From Chitinophaga sancti (GTDB lineage Bacteria; Bacteroidota; Bacteroidia; Chitinophagales; Chitinophagaceae), in assembly GCF_034424315.1 (NCBI RefSeq), contig NZ_CP139972.1, forward strand, positions 4,774,001 to 4,838,000: DNA of 64,000 bases. The letters run 5' to 3'. The position numbers and the translations under genes are program-made. Positions 53,232 to 60,869 of this stretch are shown one piece after another. Within the stretch, counting starts at the first letter, position 1; every line of letters begins with the position of its first letter. A model generated the notes under the pieces. The model had not been told where the DNA came from. It searched no databases and was given only the letters and a program-made list of their open reading frames with translations.

Positions 53232-53864
53232 TCACCTTGGAATTACCCTTAATGTAATACTGTCTGATGCATTTGTAAAAATATCGACATAACTATATTC
53301 TATTCCTCCTTTTAATACTTCAATATCACCAACAGAAGGATTTACTTTTGAAATAACCGCGGTCACTTGTCCATTCTTGCTTGTTTTTCCTATAAAAATC
53401 TTGTTGTAAAATACGTCAACATCTTCAAGTCTTTTACCAGTAGAATCGGTGATAGTAATGAAAGATCGATTTGCTAATAGAGCCGGAATATTTCTAAAAT
53501 TATCAGGATCAGACAGCATTCGTTTAAGAGAGTCTCCTTCGTCCGAAATAAGATTTAATGCTAATAGAAATTTTAGAGTCGAAATGCTTTGCAAATTGTC
53601 ATTGCTTTCAATCGCCTTAAGAATAAGTGAGGAATTTAGTTTCTGCTTTTCAAGTTGTATTTCATTATTATGTTGGATTATGGTATTGATAAGTGTTCCC
53701 AGAATGCCAATTATCGCTCCTATCACTGCTATTAATAAAGATTGGTTGATTCTCTGTTTAGAGGCTAGTGCTTTTTCTTTTTCTCGTATTTGTACTTCAA
53801 TCAGCTTGTTTTCCAGCTCAATTCTTTGCTTCCTCAAATGGACTTGCGTTTTCGAAGGATTCAT
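53232..53864 (-). CDS. One-TM protein with N-terminal coiled coil
   Basis: The 210-residue protein has a charged coiled coil (about 6-40, KQRIELENKLIEVQIREKEK), one membrane segment (44-63, LLIAVIGAIIGILGTLINTI), a helical part (70-125) and a beta-rich C-terminal domain (135-210) resembling a carboxypeptidase-regulatory or Ig-like fold (ITDSTGKRLEDVDVFYNKIF, GKTSKNGQVTAVISKVNPS). No family is recognised. It is the only gene between repeat copies E and F. Accessory location and one-TM layout leave effector or sensor roles open. Confidence 0.6.
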   Translation of the reverse strand: MNPSKTQVHLRKQRIELENKLIEVQIREKEKALASKQRINQSLLIAVIGAIIGILGTLINTIIQHNNEIQLEKQKLNSSLILKAIESNDNLQSISTLKFLLALNLISDEGDSLKRMLSDPDNFRNIPALLANRSFITITDSTGKRLEDVDVFYNKIFIGKTSKNGQVTAVISKVNPSVGDIEVLKGGIEYSYVDIFTNASDSITLRVIPR

Positions 53865-53970
53865 GAATGGAATATTTGGAGTAAATTAAACACTGTTAAT
53901 ATAGGTAATTTAATGAATTCTCAGTATAGAAGAAATTTTCGATTTATGTGAGAAGAAAGGCCAAATACAA

Positions 53971-54048
53971 AAGCCTCCAAATCTTTCGACTTGAAGGCTT
54001 TAAAGCTTGCGGAGAAAGAGGGATTCGCCCCCCGGACCTGTTACAGTT
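53971..54048 (-). repeat. Dispersed repeat copy F: terminator plus decayed tRNA-Ser 3' end
   Basis: Read on the minus strand, the piece gives ACTGTAACAGGTCCGGGGG, then GCGAATCCCTCTTTCTCCGC. That is the variable arm, T-arm and acceptor end of a tRNA-Ser, with TT of the TTCGAA loop changed. A terminator hairpin follows (AAGCCTTCAAGTC, GAAA, GATTTGGAGGCTT; 53971-54000 on plus) with a TTTTGT tail. The tRNA 5' half is absent. Confidence 0.75.
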
Positions 54049-54087
54049 GAAATCATCTAAGTCATGACCACCAAATTCGATCTCAAA

Positions 54088-56072
54088 ATCGAGTAGGAAG
54101 AAAGCCGGTCATACCGGCTTTCTGTCCTCTCACACCACCGTACGTACCGACCGGTATACGGCGGTTTGTCAGAATAACTTAGTTTGGTGAATTGTTTTCC
54201 AGTAATAGTGATTAGCGAACCCTACATACCCTTGTTTAGTAAAGTAGCCGTTGTTCAAGGCTCGGTGCAGTATTGCACTGTTTGCAATGCGGCAGTAGCC
54301 CTTACGACTGTTGCTCCACTCATAAGCTTTACCCACATTAATTCCCAACCTTTTCAGGTTTTTCCACCGTGTTGATGGCCTTTTCCATTGTTTCCATATT
54401 CCCATTCTTAGACGTGTTCTTACCAACCTGTCCAGTTCTTCCATTCTGCTTTTGGCCGTGGCTATCCGAAAGTAATTCACCCAACCAACTATTATGGACT
54501 CCATCTTCTTTATCTTGTCTTTCACTTTGCCGGGGGCTTTACGCTGCGTTTGATCCTTCATCTTCTCTTTAATCTTTTTCAGCGATTTAGATGCAATGCG
54601 CACTGCCCACCCTTTCTCTCTTCGATAAAAAGAGAAACCCAGAAGCGTACTCTCTATCGGACGGCTCACTTTACTTTTTGTACGGTTTACTTTTTGCTTT
54701 AGCTTCTTTTCTATGAACTCGGTGATTGTTGACAGCACGCGCGTCGCTGACTTTTCACTTTTCACATAGATGCTACAGTCATCGCAATACCGTACAAACC
54801 GGTGGCTTCTTGCCTCTAACTCTTTGTCCAGTTCGTTTAAAACAATGTTGCTCATCAGGGGGGATAGCGGGCTGCCTTGAGGGGTGCCTTCCTTACGTGC
54901 TATCACAACCCCATTTTCCATCATTCCGCAATTCAGGTATGAGCGCAGTAGTTTCAGTGTCCTCTTGTCAGCTATCTTTTGGGCCAGAAGCGACATTAGC
55001 CGGTCATGGTTCACCCGATCGAAAAACTTGTCTAAGTCCAACTCCACTACCCATTCATAGCCGTCGTTCAGGTTTGTTTGTGCCTGATACAATGCCTGAT
55101 GAGCGTTCCGGTTTTCTCTAAACCCATAGCTATAATTGGAAAACTCCCCTTCATACTGTGGGCTTAGCCATTGGGATATTGACTGGGTAATTAGCCTGTC
55201 GATTACAGTAGGTATTCCCAACATTCTTTTACCGCCGCCATTTTCCTTGTCTATTTCTACTTTCTTAACTGCCTGGGGGCCGTATGTGCCTTCTAAAATA
55301 CTGGTCCGCAACGTCTGCCAGTTCGTATTCAGGTAGTCACGAAGTTCATCGGTCTGCATACCATCTATACCGCCCGCTCCTTTATTGGCAGTTACCTGCT
55401 TAAAGGCTTTTTGTACATTGCGGATATCTAATATTTCTTCCAGCATACTATTACTTTGAAAAAAAAAATCATCCCGGCGTCACTCCCATTGGTTGCATGG
55501 TGAGGCTCAACTCCTCCTGTGTTTTACTTTCAGCTTCCGGCTTATCCTCGCACAGGTAGTTTTCCAGTGTTCTTCCGTTGTAATCGCCTCGCTCATAAAC
55601 GGCTTGTTCATTTTCGCCATTCTAACATTCGGTCCTTCTTCCTTTTGTGAGACTTCTGCATTTGCCTTCGTTTCGGGATGCAGCTCGTTGCCGGCTTACT
55701 ATGACCTCGGCTGACTTCTGATGGCACCTTGAAGCCATTCTTTATTCTGACTTCTGTTTCCGCTTCGGTATTCTCTCATACCTCTGCCGGATTGCCAGCA
55801 GATCTCCCAGGGTAAGGTTATACGCTTTCCATTCATGTAGCCCCGGTATTTACACAACATGGTTCCGTACAGTATAGGGCTTTTGTCTGTGATGCGACAT
55901 CACCCACCATGCCTTGCCTTGTATACCGTTTCTATTCGTGGGCTCGAATGTTTGCCGCCAGCTTCCTTCAGATTCGTGGTCACCCACGACACCCTTGCCT
56001 TTGGCTAATGATACGTACTGCAACGCTCATTCAGGACTTACACCCTAGAGCTTATAACCATGCCTGGCGCAC
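54088..56072 (-). mobile_element. Group II intron, copy 2
   Basis: Same structure as copy 1: minus-strand start GTGCGCCAGGCATGG at 56072, maturase gene, domain V and VI hairpins, end CTCGAT at 54088; 1985 bases. Its 5' side abuts the terminator hairpin of repeat copy G with TTTTTGAT between. Its 3' side is in the tail of copy F. The 5' exon resembles that of copy 1 (hairpin then T run), which defines the target. 55447-56072 is non-coding intron RNA. Confidence 0.88.
54169..55446 (-). CDS. ltrA: Group II intron reverse transcriptase/maturase, copy 2
   Basis: The 425-residue protein is nearly identical to the copy at 50110, with the same YCDD catalytic box and maturase domain. Differences by eye number about nine (for example EGTYG for EGRYG, IARKEG for IERKEG, LSPLMSN for LSPLLSN, KKLKQKV for KKLKLKV). 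No frameshift or stop is present, so it may be functional. Confidence 0.93.
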   Translation of the reverse strand: MLEEILDIRNVQKAFKQVTANKGAGGIDGMQTDELRDYLNTNWQTLRTSILEGTYGPQAVKKVEIDKENGGGKRMLGIPTVIDRLITQSISQWLSPQYEGEFSNYSYGFRENRNAHQALYQAQTNLNDGYEWVVELDLDKFFDRVNHDRLMSLLAQKIADKRTLKLLRSYLNCGMMENGVVIARKEGTPQGSPLSPLMSNIVLNELDKELEARSHRFVRYCDDCSIYVKSEKSATRVLSTITEFIEKKLKQKVNRTKSKVSRPIESTLLGFSFYRREKGWAVRIASKSLKKIKEKMKDQTQRKAPGKVKDKIKKMESIIVGWVNYFRIATAKSRMEELDRLVRTRLRMGIWKQWKRPSTRWKNLKRLGINVGKAYEWSNSRKGYCRIANSAILHRALNNGYFTKQGYVGFANHYYWKTIHQTKLF

Positions 56073-56078
56073 ATCAAA

Positions 56079-56183
56079 AAGGCCTCCAGATTATTCATCT
56101 GAAGGCCTTCAATCTTCTGCTAAACCTCCCGGTTTATTTAGCGGAGAACGAGGCATTCGCCCCCCCCGGACCTGTTACAGTCA
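56079..56183 (-). repeat. Dispersed repeat copy G: terminator plus decayed tRNA-Ser 3' end
   Basis: AAGGCCTCCAGAT (56079-56091) pairs with ATCTGAAGGCCTT (56097-56109). Then comes TTTATTTAGC and, read on the minus strand, GACTGTAACAGGTCCGGGGG, then GGGCGAATGCCTCGTTCTCC, a tRNA-Ser 3' end with insertions in the T-arm. The flank beyond (AATCATTCATGG...) resembles the flank of copy F, so F and G were tandem copies before intron 2 inserted. Confidence 0.75.
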
Positions 56184-56274
56184 AAAATCATTCATGGTAT
56201 GACTGGCCAATTTTGTTCTCAGATCATTCTAACCCAACAAGATATTTCCATCTCGAACAGCCCCAAAATCAAAA

Positions 56275-56400
56275 AAGCCTCCAGATTTCTCATCTGAAGG
56301 CCCCTAGTATTTTGCTAAACTATACAGTTTATTTAGCTGGCTACCGGGGACAACTTTCGAACCGATTTGTGGAAGATTTATCTAAAATATATGTTTTTAT
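56275..56400 (-). repeat. Dispersed repeat copy H: terminator plus T-arm-like segment
   Basis: AAGCCTCCAGAT (56275-56286) with ATCTGAAGGC (56292-56301); then GCTAAAC, GTTTATTTAGC as a second small stem, and GGCTACCGGGGACAACTTTC, GAACCGATTTGTGGAAGATT, ATCTAAAATA. This is the fullest copy of the C/D/E/H type. The rest of 56401-56689 is AT-rich and must hold the hipB promoter. Confidence 0.65.
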
Positions 56401-56689
56401 TAGCGAAACAAGCTATTGAACTCAGGTTATATAAAACTGTTGTGTACTCATCTATTCTGATTTTACGCTAACTCCAAAGCAAGATTGCTCCTGTTTCGAT
56501 TGACGGGAATCAAGCTATCAATTTCAATATTATGTACTATTAAACCGTATTTATGGTGAATATTTCCACCAAATGACGCGCTTTTGCGGAAAACATTAGT
56601 CAGTTATACCTCAATTCTAATTTTATATTAAACTAAAATTGGGAATATTTTCTTCAATATTTGTATTTTCGATGAAAATATGCATCAAA

Positions 56690-56986
56690 ATGAAGTCAAA
56701 AAAGCATATTCTTTTTCCTAAGCAGCAGATTCTACTGGAAGATTTTGGTAACAGGATAGCGCTTGCAAGGAAACGTCGTAAATTAACTGCTACTCAAGTT
56801 GCAGAGCGTGCAGCTATTGATAGGGGCACACTAAGAGCGATAGAGCAAGGAAGCCCTTCCGTTTCCATTGGCGCGTTTATAAATGTATTAAGAGTCCTGG
56901 GTCTTCAGAATGAAATAACAAAATTGCTGGAAGAGGATCCTATTGGAAGAAAACTACAGGATTTGAGATTACTGAATAAGAACTAA
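56690..56986 (+). CDS. hipB: HipB-like antitoxin
   Basis: From the ATG at 56690 the protein is 98 residues with an HTH_XRE domain: GNRIALARKRRKLTATQVAE, RAAIDRGTLRAIEQGSPSVS, IGAFINVLRVLGL. It ends 5 bases before hipA. It should bind HipA and repress the operon. An ATG at 56672 would add six residues. Confidence 0.88.
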   Translation: MKSKKHILFPKQQILLEDFGNRIALARKRRKLTATQVAERAAIDRGTLRAIEQGSPSVSIGAFINVLRVLGLQNEITKLLEEDPIGRKLQDLRLLNKN

Positions 56987-56991
56987 TTAAT

Positions 56992-58239
56992 ATGGCCAAA
57001 ACTGATATTTGGGTATATGCACATTGGAAAGGCATGGCTCAACCTAAGCTCATTGGTTCGCTTTCCGCAGATTTAGGTAAAACGGGGCAACAATTCAGTT
57101 TTAAATACCATAAGGACTGGCTTGAGTCTGCAGAGCAGTTGTTGCTGGATCCGGAAATAGGATGGTATACGGGCACACAATATCCAATAGAAAAGGAGAA
57201 TTTTGGTGTGTTTGTAGATTCTATGCCAGACACCTGGGGTAGAAGATTAATGCAGAGAAAAGCAGCACAATCAGTAAGAGAAAAAAATGAGCACCGACCA
57301 CGTTTAACCGATTTGGACTATCTCCTCCAGGTTAGTGACTTTACAAGAATGGGAGCATTGCGCTTCAAACTTCATCCTGATGGACCTTTTTTGAATAACG
57401 ATAATGAAAAGCCCATTCCCCCATGGGCACATATTCGTGAGCTGCAGCAAAGTGCAGAAAAATTTGAGACAGATGAAGAAGTTAGTAATGAATGGCTTGA
57501 ATTATTAATTGCGCCTGGCTCTTCATTAGGTGGGGCAAGGCCCAAAGCCAATATCATTGATGAAAAAGGGCAACTCTGGATCGCTAAATTCCCGGCAAAG
57601 AATGATACAATTGATAAAGCAGCCTGGGAATATCTTACATACCGTCTAGCTGTGAAATCTGGTATAAAAATGTCAGATTGCAAAGTAGAGCAAATTTATG
57701 GACCATATAAGACATTCTTAACAAAACGATTTGATCGGGAAGGTGCTGATCGCATTCATTTTACTTCGGCAATGACAATGTTGGGATATACAGAACAGTT
57801 ACTTCGTGACAAAACTTCCAGTTACCTTGAAATTGCAGAGTTTATTCAATATCAGGGAGCAGCTCCGATGGAGGACCTTCATCAGCTTTGGCGGCGAATT
57901 GTTTTCAATATGAGTGTATCTAATACGGATGATCATCTCCGTAATCATGGTTTCATTCTGACTGACGCAGGCTGGCGACTTTCTCCGGCATATGACTTAA
58001 ATCCATCAATCGACAAAAATGGTCTTGCATTGAATGTCGATTTGGATGATAACACATTGAACTATAAACTTGCTTTTCAAGTCGGAGATTATTTCCAATT
58101 AGGGCAAACTGAAATGACCAGAATTTTAACAGAGGTAACCAGCGTTGTTAGTAATTGGGAACAGGATGCAAAGGGAATTGGAATACCCCGATCGCAAATA
58201 CAACAGATGGTGCCGGCATTTAGTACCGAATTAATGTAA
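56992..58239 (+). CDS. hipA: HipA-like serine/threonine kinase toxin
   Basis: The 415-residue protein has a HipA N-terminal barrel (IGSLSADLGKTGQQFSFKYH) and a kinase core with SSLGGARPKANI (ATP loop), WIAKFPAKNDT (catalytic lysine region), MSVSNTDDHLRNHGFI (catalytic loop HxDxxxxN-type, here NTDDHxxNH) and LSPAYDLNPSI (metal-binding aspartate). All catalytic motifs look intact. HipA kinases phosphorylate aminoacyl-tRNA synthetases to stop growth. It forms a two-gene operon with hipB. Confidence 0.9.
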   Translation: MAKTDIWVYAHWKGMAQPKLIGSLSADLGKTGQQFSFKYHKDWLESAEQLLLDPEIGWYTGTQYPIEKENFGVFVDSMPDTWGRRLMQRKAAQSVREKNEHRPRLTDLDYLLQVSDFTRMGALRFKLHPDGPFLNNDNEKPIPPWAHIRELQQSAEKFETDEEVSNEWLELLIAPGSSLGGARPKANIIDEKGQLWIAKFPAKNDTIDKAAWEYLTYRLAVKSGIKMSDCKVEQIYGPYKTFLTKRFDREGADRIHFTSAMTMLGYTEQLLRDKTSSYLEIAEFIQYQGAAPMEDLHQLWRRIVFNMSVSNTDDHLRNHGFILTDAGWRLSPAYDLNPSIDKNGLALNVDLDDNTLNYKLAFQVGDYFQLGQTEMTRILTEVTSVVSNWEQDAKGIGIPRSQIQQMVPAFSTELM

Positions 58240-58468
58240 ACTTGTAATCAATAGAATCGTCATATTTCGACCCTTAAATACCTGTTTTACCTTCATCACA
58301 GGATAGAATAAGAACATACAATTCAACCATTCCCAATTAGGATTAACTGATAACCTTTTTCATTAACCTTTGAAAAGCTACAGGTATAGCCGAAGAGAAG
58401 ATTGATATTAAGTAACGGTTGGAAAATCCTATATTCGTATCAATCTCTAACCTTAAAACATATTTAGC

Positions 58469-58900
58469 ATGGCTATTTTTGGAGTTGGTTCTGTTTGGGA
58501 TGGCAATGTTGAACAAAGAGAATCATTTTTTGAGAATGGAAATTATGAAATTGGATGGAGCCACGATGATGCACAAGATGTTTATTTATCGCTCGCTTAC
58601 CTAAAGGCTGGAGATATAATCTATTTAAAAAGCAATCAGCCGGGGTCGAGAATAATTAGAGTTAAAGGAATAGGTATAGTTACTCATCCGATTATTCAAA
58701 ATGTTTTTAATAGAATTTTTGCAGCTGATCCAATGCCTGTAATTGACCCTGTTATTCAAGTTAGATGGGTTAATACGGAGGAGTTTCAAATAGTAATCCC
58801 AGAAGAAATTGGTAAGCTAACTGCAATTAGGGCGTCAACCATCTATGAAGAATATCTCCCCTTTGTTCAAAATGCTATAATTAACCGACTCTTCAACTGA
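58469..58900 (+). CDS. Hypothetical protein, beta-barrel-like (PUA/EVE-like appearance)
   Basis: The 143-residue protein starts MAIFGVGSVWDGNVEQRESF and continues with EIGWSHDDAQDVYLSLAYLK, AGDIIYLKSNQPGSRIIRVK and GIGIVTHPII. The pattern (GxGS, a 'GDIIYLKS' strand, 'VKGIGIV') resembles small PUA/EVE-type modules that read modified bases, but I cannot assign a family. It has no membrane segment or signal. It lies 229 bases after hipA. Confidence 0.6.
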   Translation: MAIFGVGSVWDGNVEQRESFFENGNYEIGWSHDDAQDVYLSLAYLKAGDIIYLKSNQPGSRIIRVKGIGIVTHPIIQNVFNRIFAADPMPVIDPVIQVRWVNTEEFQIVIPEEIGKLTAIRASTIYEEYLPFVQNAIINRLFN

Positions 58901-59056
58901 CAAATCATAATGACTGCCATTGCATATCAATGGGTTGTTACTATATGGTGGTCCCCAGTCTTAGGACCGGTAATCGTTCCTTTTAAGCTTTTAAGTGTTA
59001 AATGATTTACTGGGCTTTGCCCTGTGAATCATTTGGCACAAGCCCCCGGCAGGGGA

Positions 59057-59872
59057 TTATGCGGCTTTGGCCATATAGGCTTCTATTGGGGTTGAATAAT
59101 CCAATGATTGATGCACACGCGTACGATTATAAAAATTAAAATATCCTTTCAGCCCCTGATAGAGCGAAAGACCATCTTCGTGTACGTTCAGGTAAATGTG
59201 CTCATATTTAACACTCCTCCACAGTCGTTCGATCCATATATTATCCAGTGCCCGACCTTTCCCGTCCATGCTTATTTTGATTTCATGTTCTTTTAACAGA
59301 CCGGTAAACACTTCGCTGGTGAACTGACTGCCCTGATCTGTATTAAATATTTCCGGCTTACCGTGTTTCAAAATTGCAACATCTGCAATATCTCTGCACC
59401 ACTCTGCATTCATGGTATTACTTATGCCCCAGTTGACTACGTAGCGGGTATGTACATCAATAATGGCGCATAAATACATGAAGCCCTTTTTCATCGGAAT
59501 ATATGTAATGTCGCAACACCAAACCTGGTTAGCTTTATTGATATCGATGCCTTTGAGCAGGTAAGGATATATTTTGTGAGATTTATCCGGCTTACTGGTG
59601 TTGGGTTCCTGGAATAGTGTGTTCCAGTTTACCAATTTCATCAGACGTCTTATTCTCTTTCTGTTAATATTATACCCTTTTAGACGCAATAAAGCCATCA
59701 ATCGACGTTCCCCATAGAAAGGTGTCAGAAAGTATTGCGCGTCAAGAATGCGCATTATTTCCAGATTCTCGCTTGTCTCCGATACAGGAACATAATACAA
59801 ACCACTCCTGTGCAGCTTTAAAAGCTCACATTGACGGCGAATACTAAGGTATGGATGATTTGGTTCAAGCAT
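59057..59872 (-). CDS. IS3-family transposase OrfB
   Basis: The 271-residue frame has HTH_21 (LILDAQYFLTPFYGERRLMA-type region) and an rve integrase core: NQVWCCDITYIPMKKGFMYL (first D), EIFNTDQGSQFTSEVF (second D), RALDNIWIERLWRSVKYEHI (E). It is normally made as an OrfAB fusion by a -1 frameshift. The minus-strand run of nine A (59905-59913) at the end of orfA, in LKKK, is the likely slip site: the -1 frame continues IVTRSLSSRRSMLEP into this frame. Confidence 0.9.
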   Translation of the reverse strand: MLEPNHPYLSIRRQCELLKLHRSGLYYVPVSETSENLEIMRILDAQYFLTPFYGERRLMALLRLKGYNINRKRIRRLMKLVNWNTLFQEPNTSKPDKSHKIYPYLLKGIDINKANQVWCCDITYIPMKKGFMYLCAIIDVHTRYVVNWGISNTMNAEWCRDIADVAILKHGKPEIFNTDQGSQFTSEVFTGLLKEHEIKISMDGKGRALDNIWIERLWRSVKYEHIYLNVHEDGLSLYQGLKGYFNFYNRTRVHQSLDYSTPIEAYMAKAA

Positions 59873-59898
59873 GGAACGACGGCTGGATAATGACCTGG

Positions 59899-60183
59899 TT
59901 ACAATTTTTTTTTCAGGAAGTCATTCTCAACTTTAAGCTGACCTATCTGTGCATACAATTTCTCCAGTTGATCAGCTTGTTGTTCCTGTTGTTTGTTTCC
60001 AGATTCTGAATCAAACGCACTGGCAAGTTTGGCTGCCGCCTCTCGTTTCCATGTATTGATTTGTGTGGGATGCAAATCATACTTCTTAGCTAGTTCTTCA
60101 ACTGTACTACGCTCTTTTAAGGCTTCCATGACTACTTTCGCCTTGAAGTCTCCAGTGAATTTTCTTCTGCTTTGCTTTGTCAT
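59899..60183 (-). CDS. IS3-family transposase OrfA
   Basis: The 94-residue protein has an HTH_Tnp_1 domain (RRKFTGDFKAKVVMEALKER, STVEELAKKYDLHPTQINTW) and a leucine-zipper-like C-terminus (LEKLYAQIGQLKVENDFLKK). It binds the element ends and forms OrfAB by frameshifting at its 3' end. Confidence 0.9.
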   Translation of the reverse strand: MTKQSRRKFTGDFKAKVVMEALKERSTVEELAKKYDLHPTQINTWKREAAAKLASAFDSESGNKQQEQQADQLEKLYAQIGQLKVENDFLKKKL

Positions 60184-60244
60184 TATTTTGGCAATTTAAG
60201 ATGTTTTTTACAATCTTAATTACCGGTCCAAATTTCGGGTACCA

Positions 60245-60741
60245 TTATACTATTCATACTTTTGATGATGGAAATGGTCATATTGCGGGAGCTATCGCAG
60301 AGATGTTGTTAGCTCGTGCGGATCAGAATAAACGGCATTTTTATTCAATGGCTACCCAAATCCCAAAAGAGCATAACGAGTATTATGATGCATTTGAAAA
60401 AACACAGACGGGAGACTTAGATATCACAATATGGCTGGAGTGGTTCTTAAATTTTCTATATAGATCGATGGATCGTACTAATCAAACTATAGATAAAATT
60501 ATAGAACGTAATCATTTCCTAGGAAGTCATCATAATACAACCTTCAATGTTCGAAAACGATAAATGTTGCAAGTACTCTTGGATAACTTCTTTGGGAATC
60601 TGAGTGTGTCCAAGTTGGCTAAAAGGACAAAACATCTACTGATAATGCATTGAGGGACATTGAGGATCGGGTTAAAAAGAATATCCTTGAACAAGAGGGT
60701 AGCAGGAAAAATACAAGACATCGGCTTAAGCATATTGAATA
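60245..60741 (+). pseudogene. Fic-family protein remnant
   Basis: Directly after the IS3 end, the plus strand reads HYTIHTFDDGNGHIAGAIAE, a Fic core (HPFxDGNGRxxR) in which the GNGR arginine is H and the next arginine is G. Then come RADQNKRHFYSMATQIPKEH and WLEWFLNFLYRSMDRT. After a frameshift the C-terminal winged helix continues in two more frames (MLQVLLDNFFGNLSVSKLAK, then TSTDNALRDIEDRVKKNILE, stop at 60741). The N-terminus is missing, with two frameshifts and altered catalytic residues, so no AMPylation activity is expected. Confidence 0.75.
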
Positions 60742-60869
60742 GCCACCTTGCTCATTTAAATTTGTTGAATACCTCAGGAGGGTGAAAAAGCTGTGTTCCA
60801 AATTCAGATACTAAGCCTTATAATAGGACGACCTACTTCGTAAGGATGGGATTAATTACCTACTAAAAA

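Larger units (their letters stand above)
58946..60244 (-). mobile_element. IS3-family insertion sequence
   Basis: The element has two overlapping frames (orfA, orfB). Ends are approximate: TGGT at 58946 and ACCA at 60244, with matching inner repeats GGACCGGTAAT (58964-58974) and ATTACCGGTCC (60219-60229). A clean target duplication was not found (flanks ATA versus TTA). The right end abuts a truncated Fic gene. Confidence 0.75.

Noticed and set aside
47588..56400. Functional tRNA genes
   Set aside because: Only T-arm and acceptor-end pieces are seen, with altered T loops and no 5' half or anticodon arm.
38155..56400. CRISPR array
   Set aside because: Repeats are hundreds to thousands of bases apart, imperfect and linked to terminator-like hairpins; no cas gene is present.
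38155..58239. Integron cassette array
   Set aside because: Hairpin-separated genes recall attC sites, but there is no intI, the genes face both ways and the repeats resemble tRNA ends and terminators.
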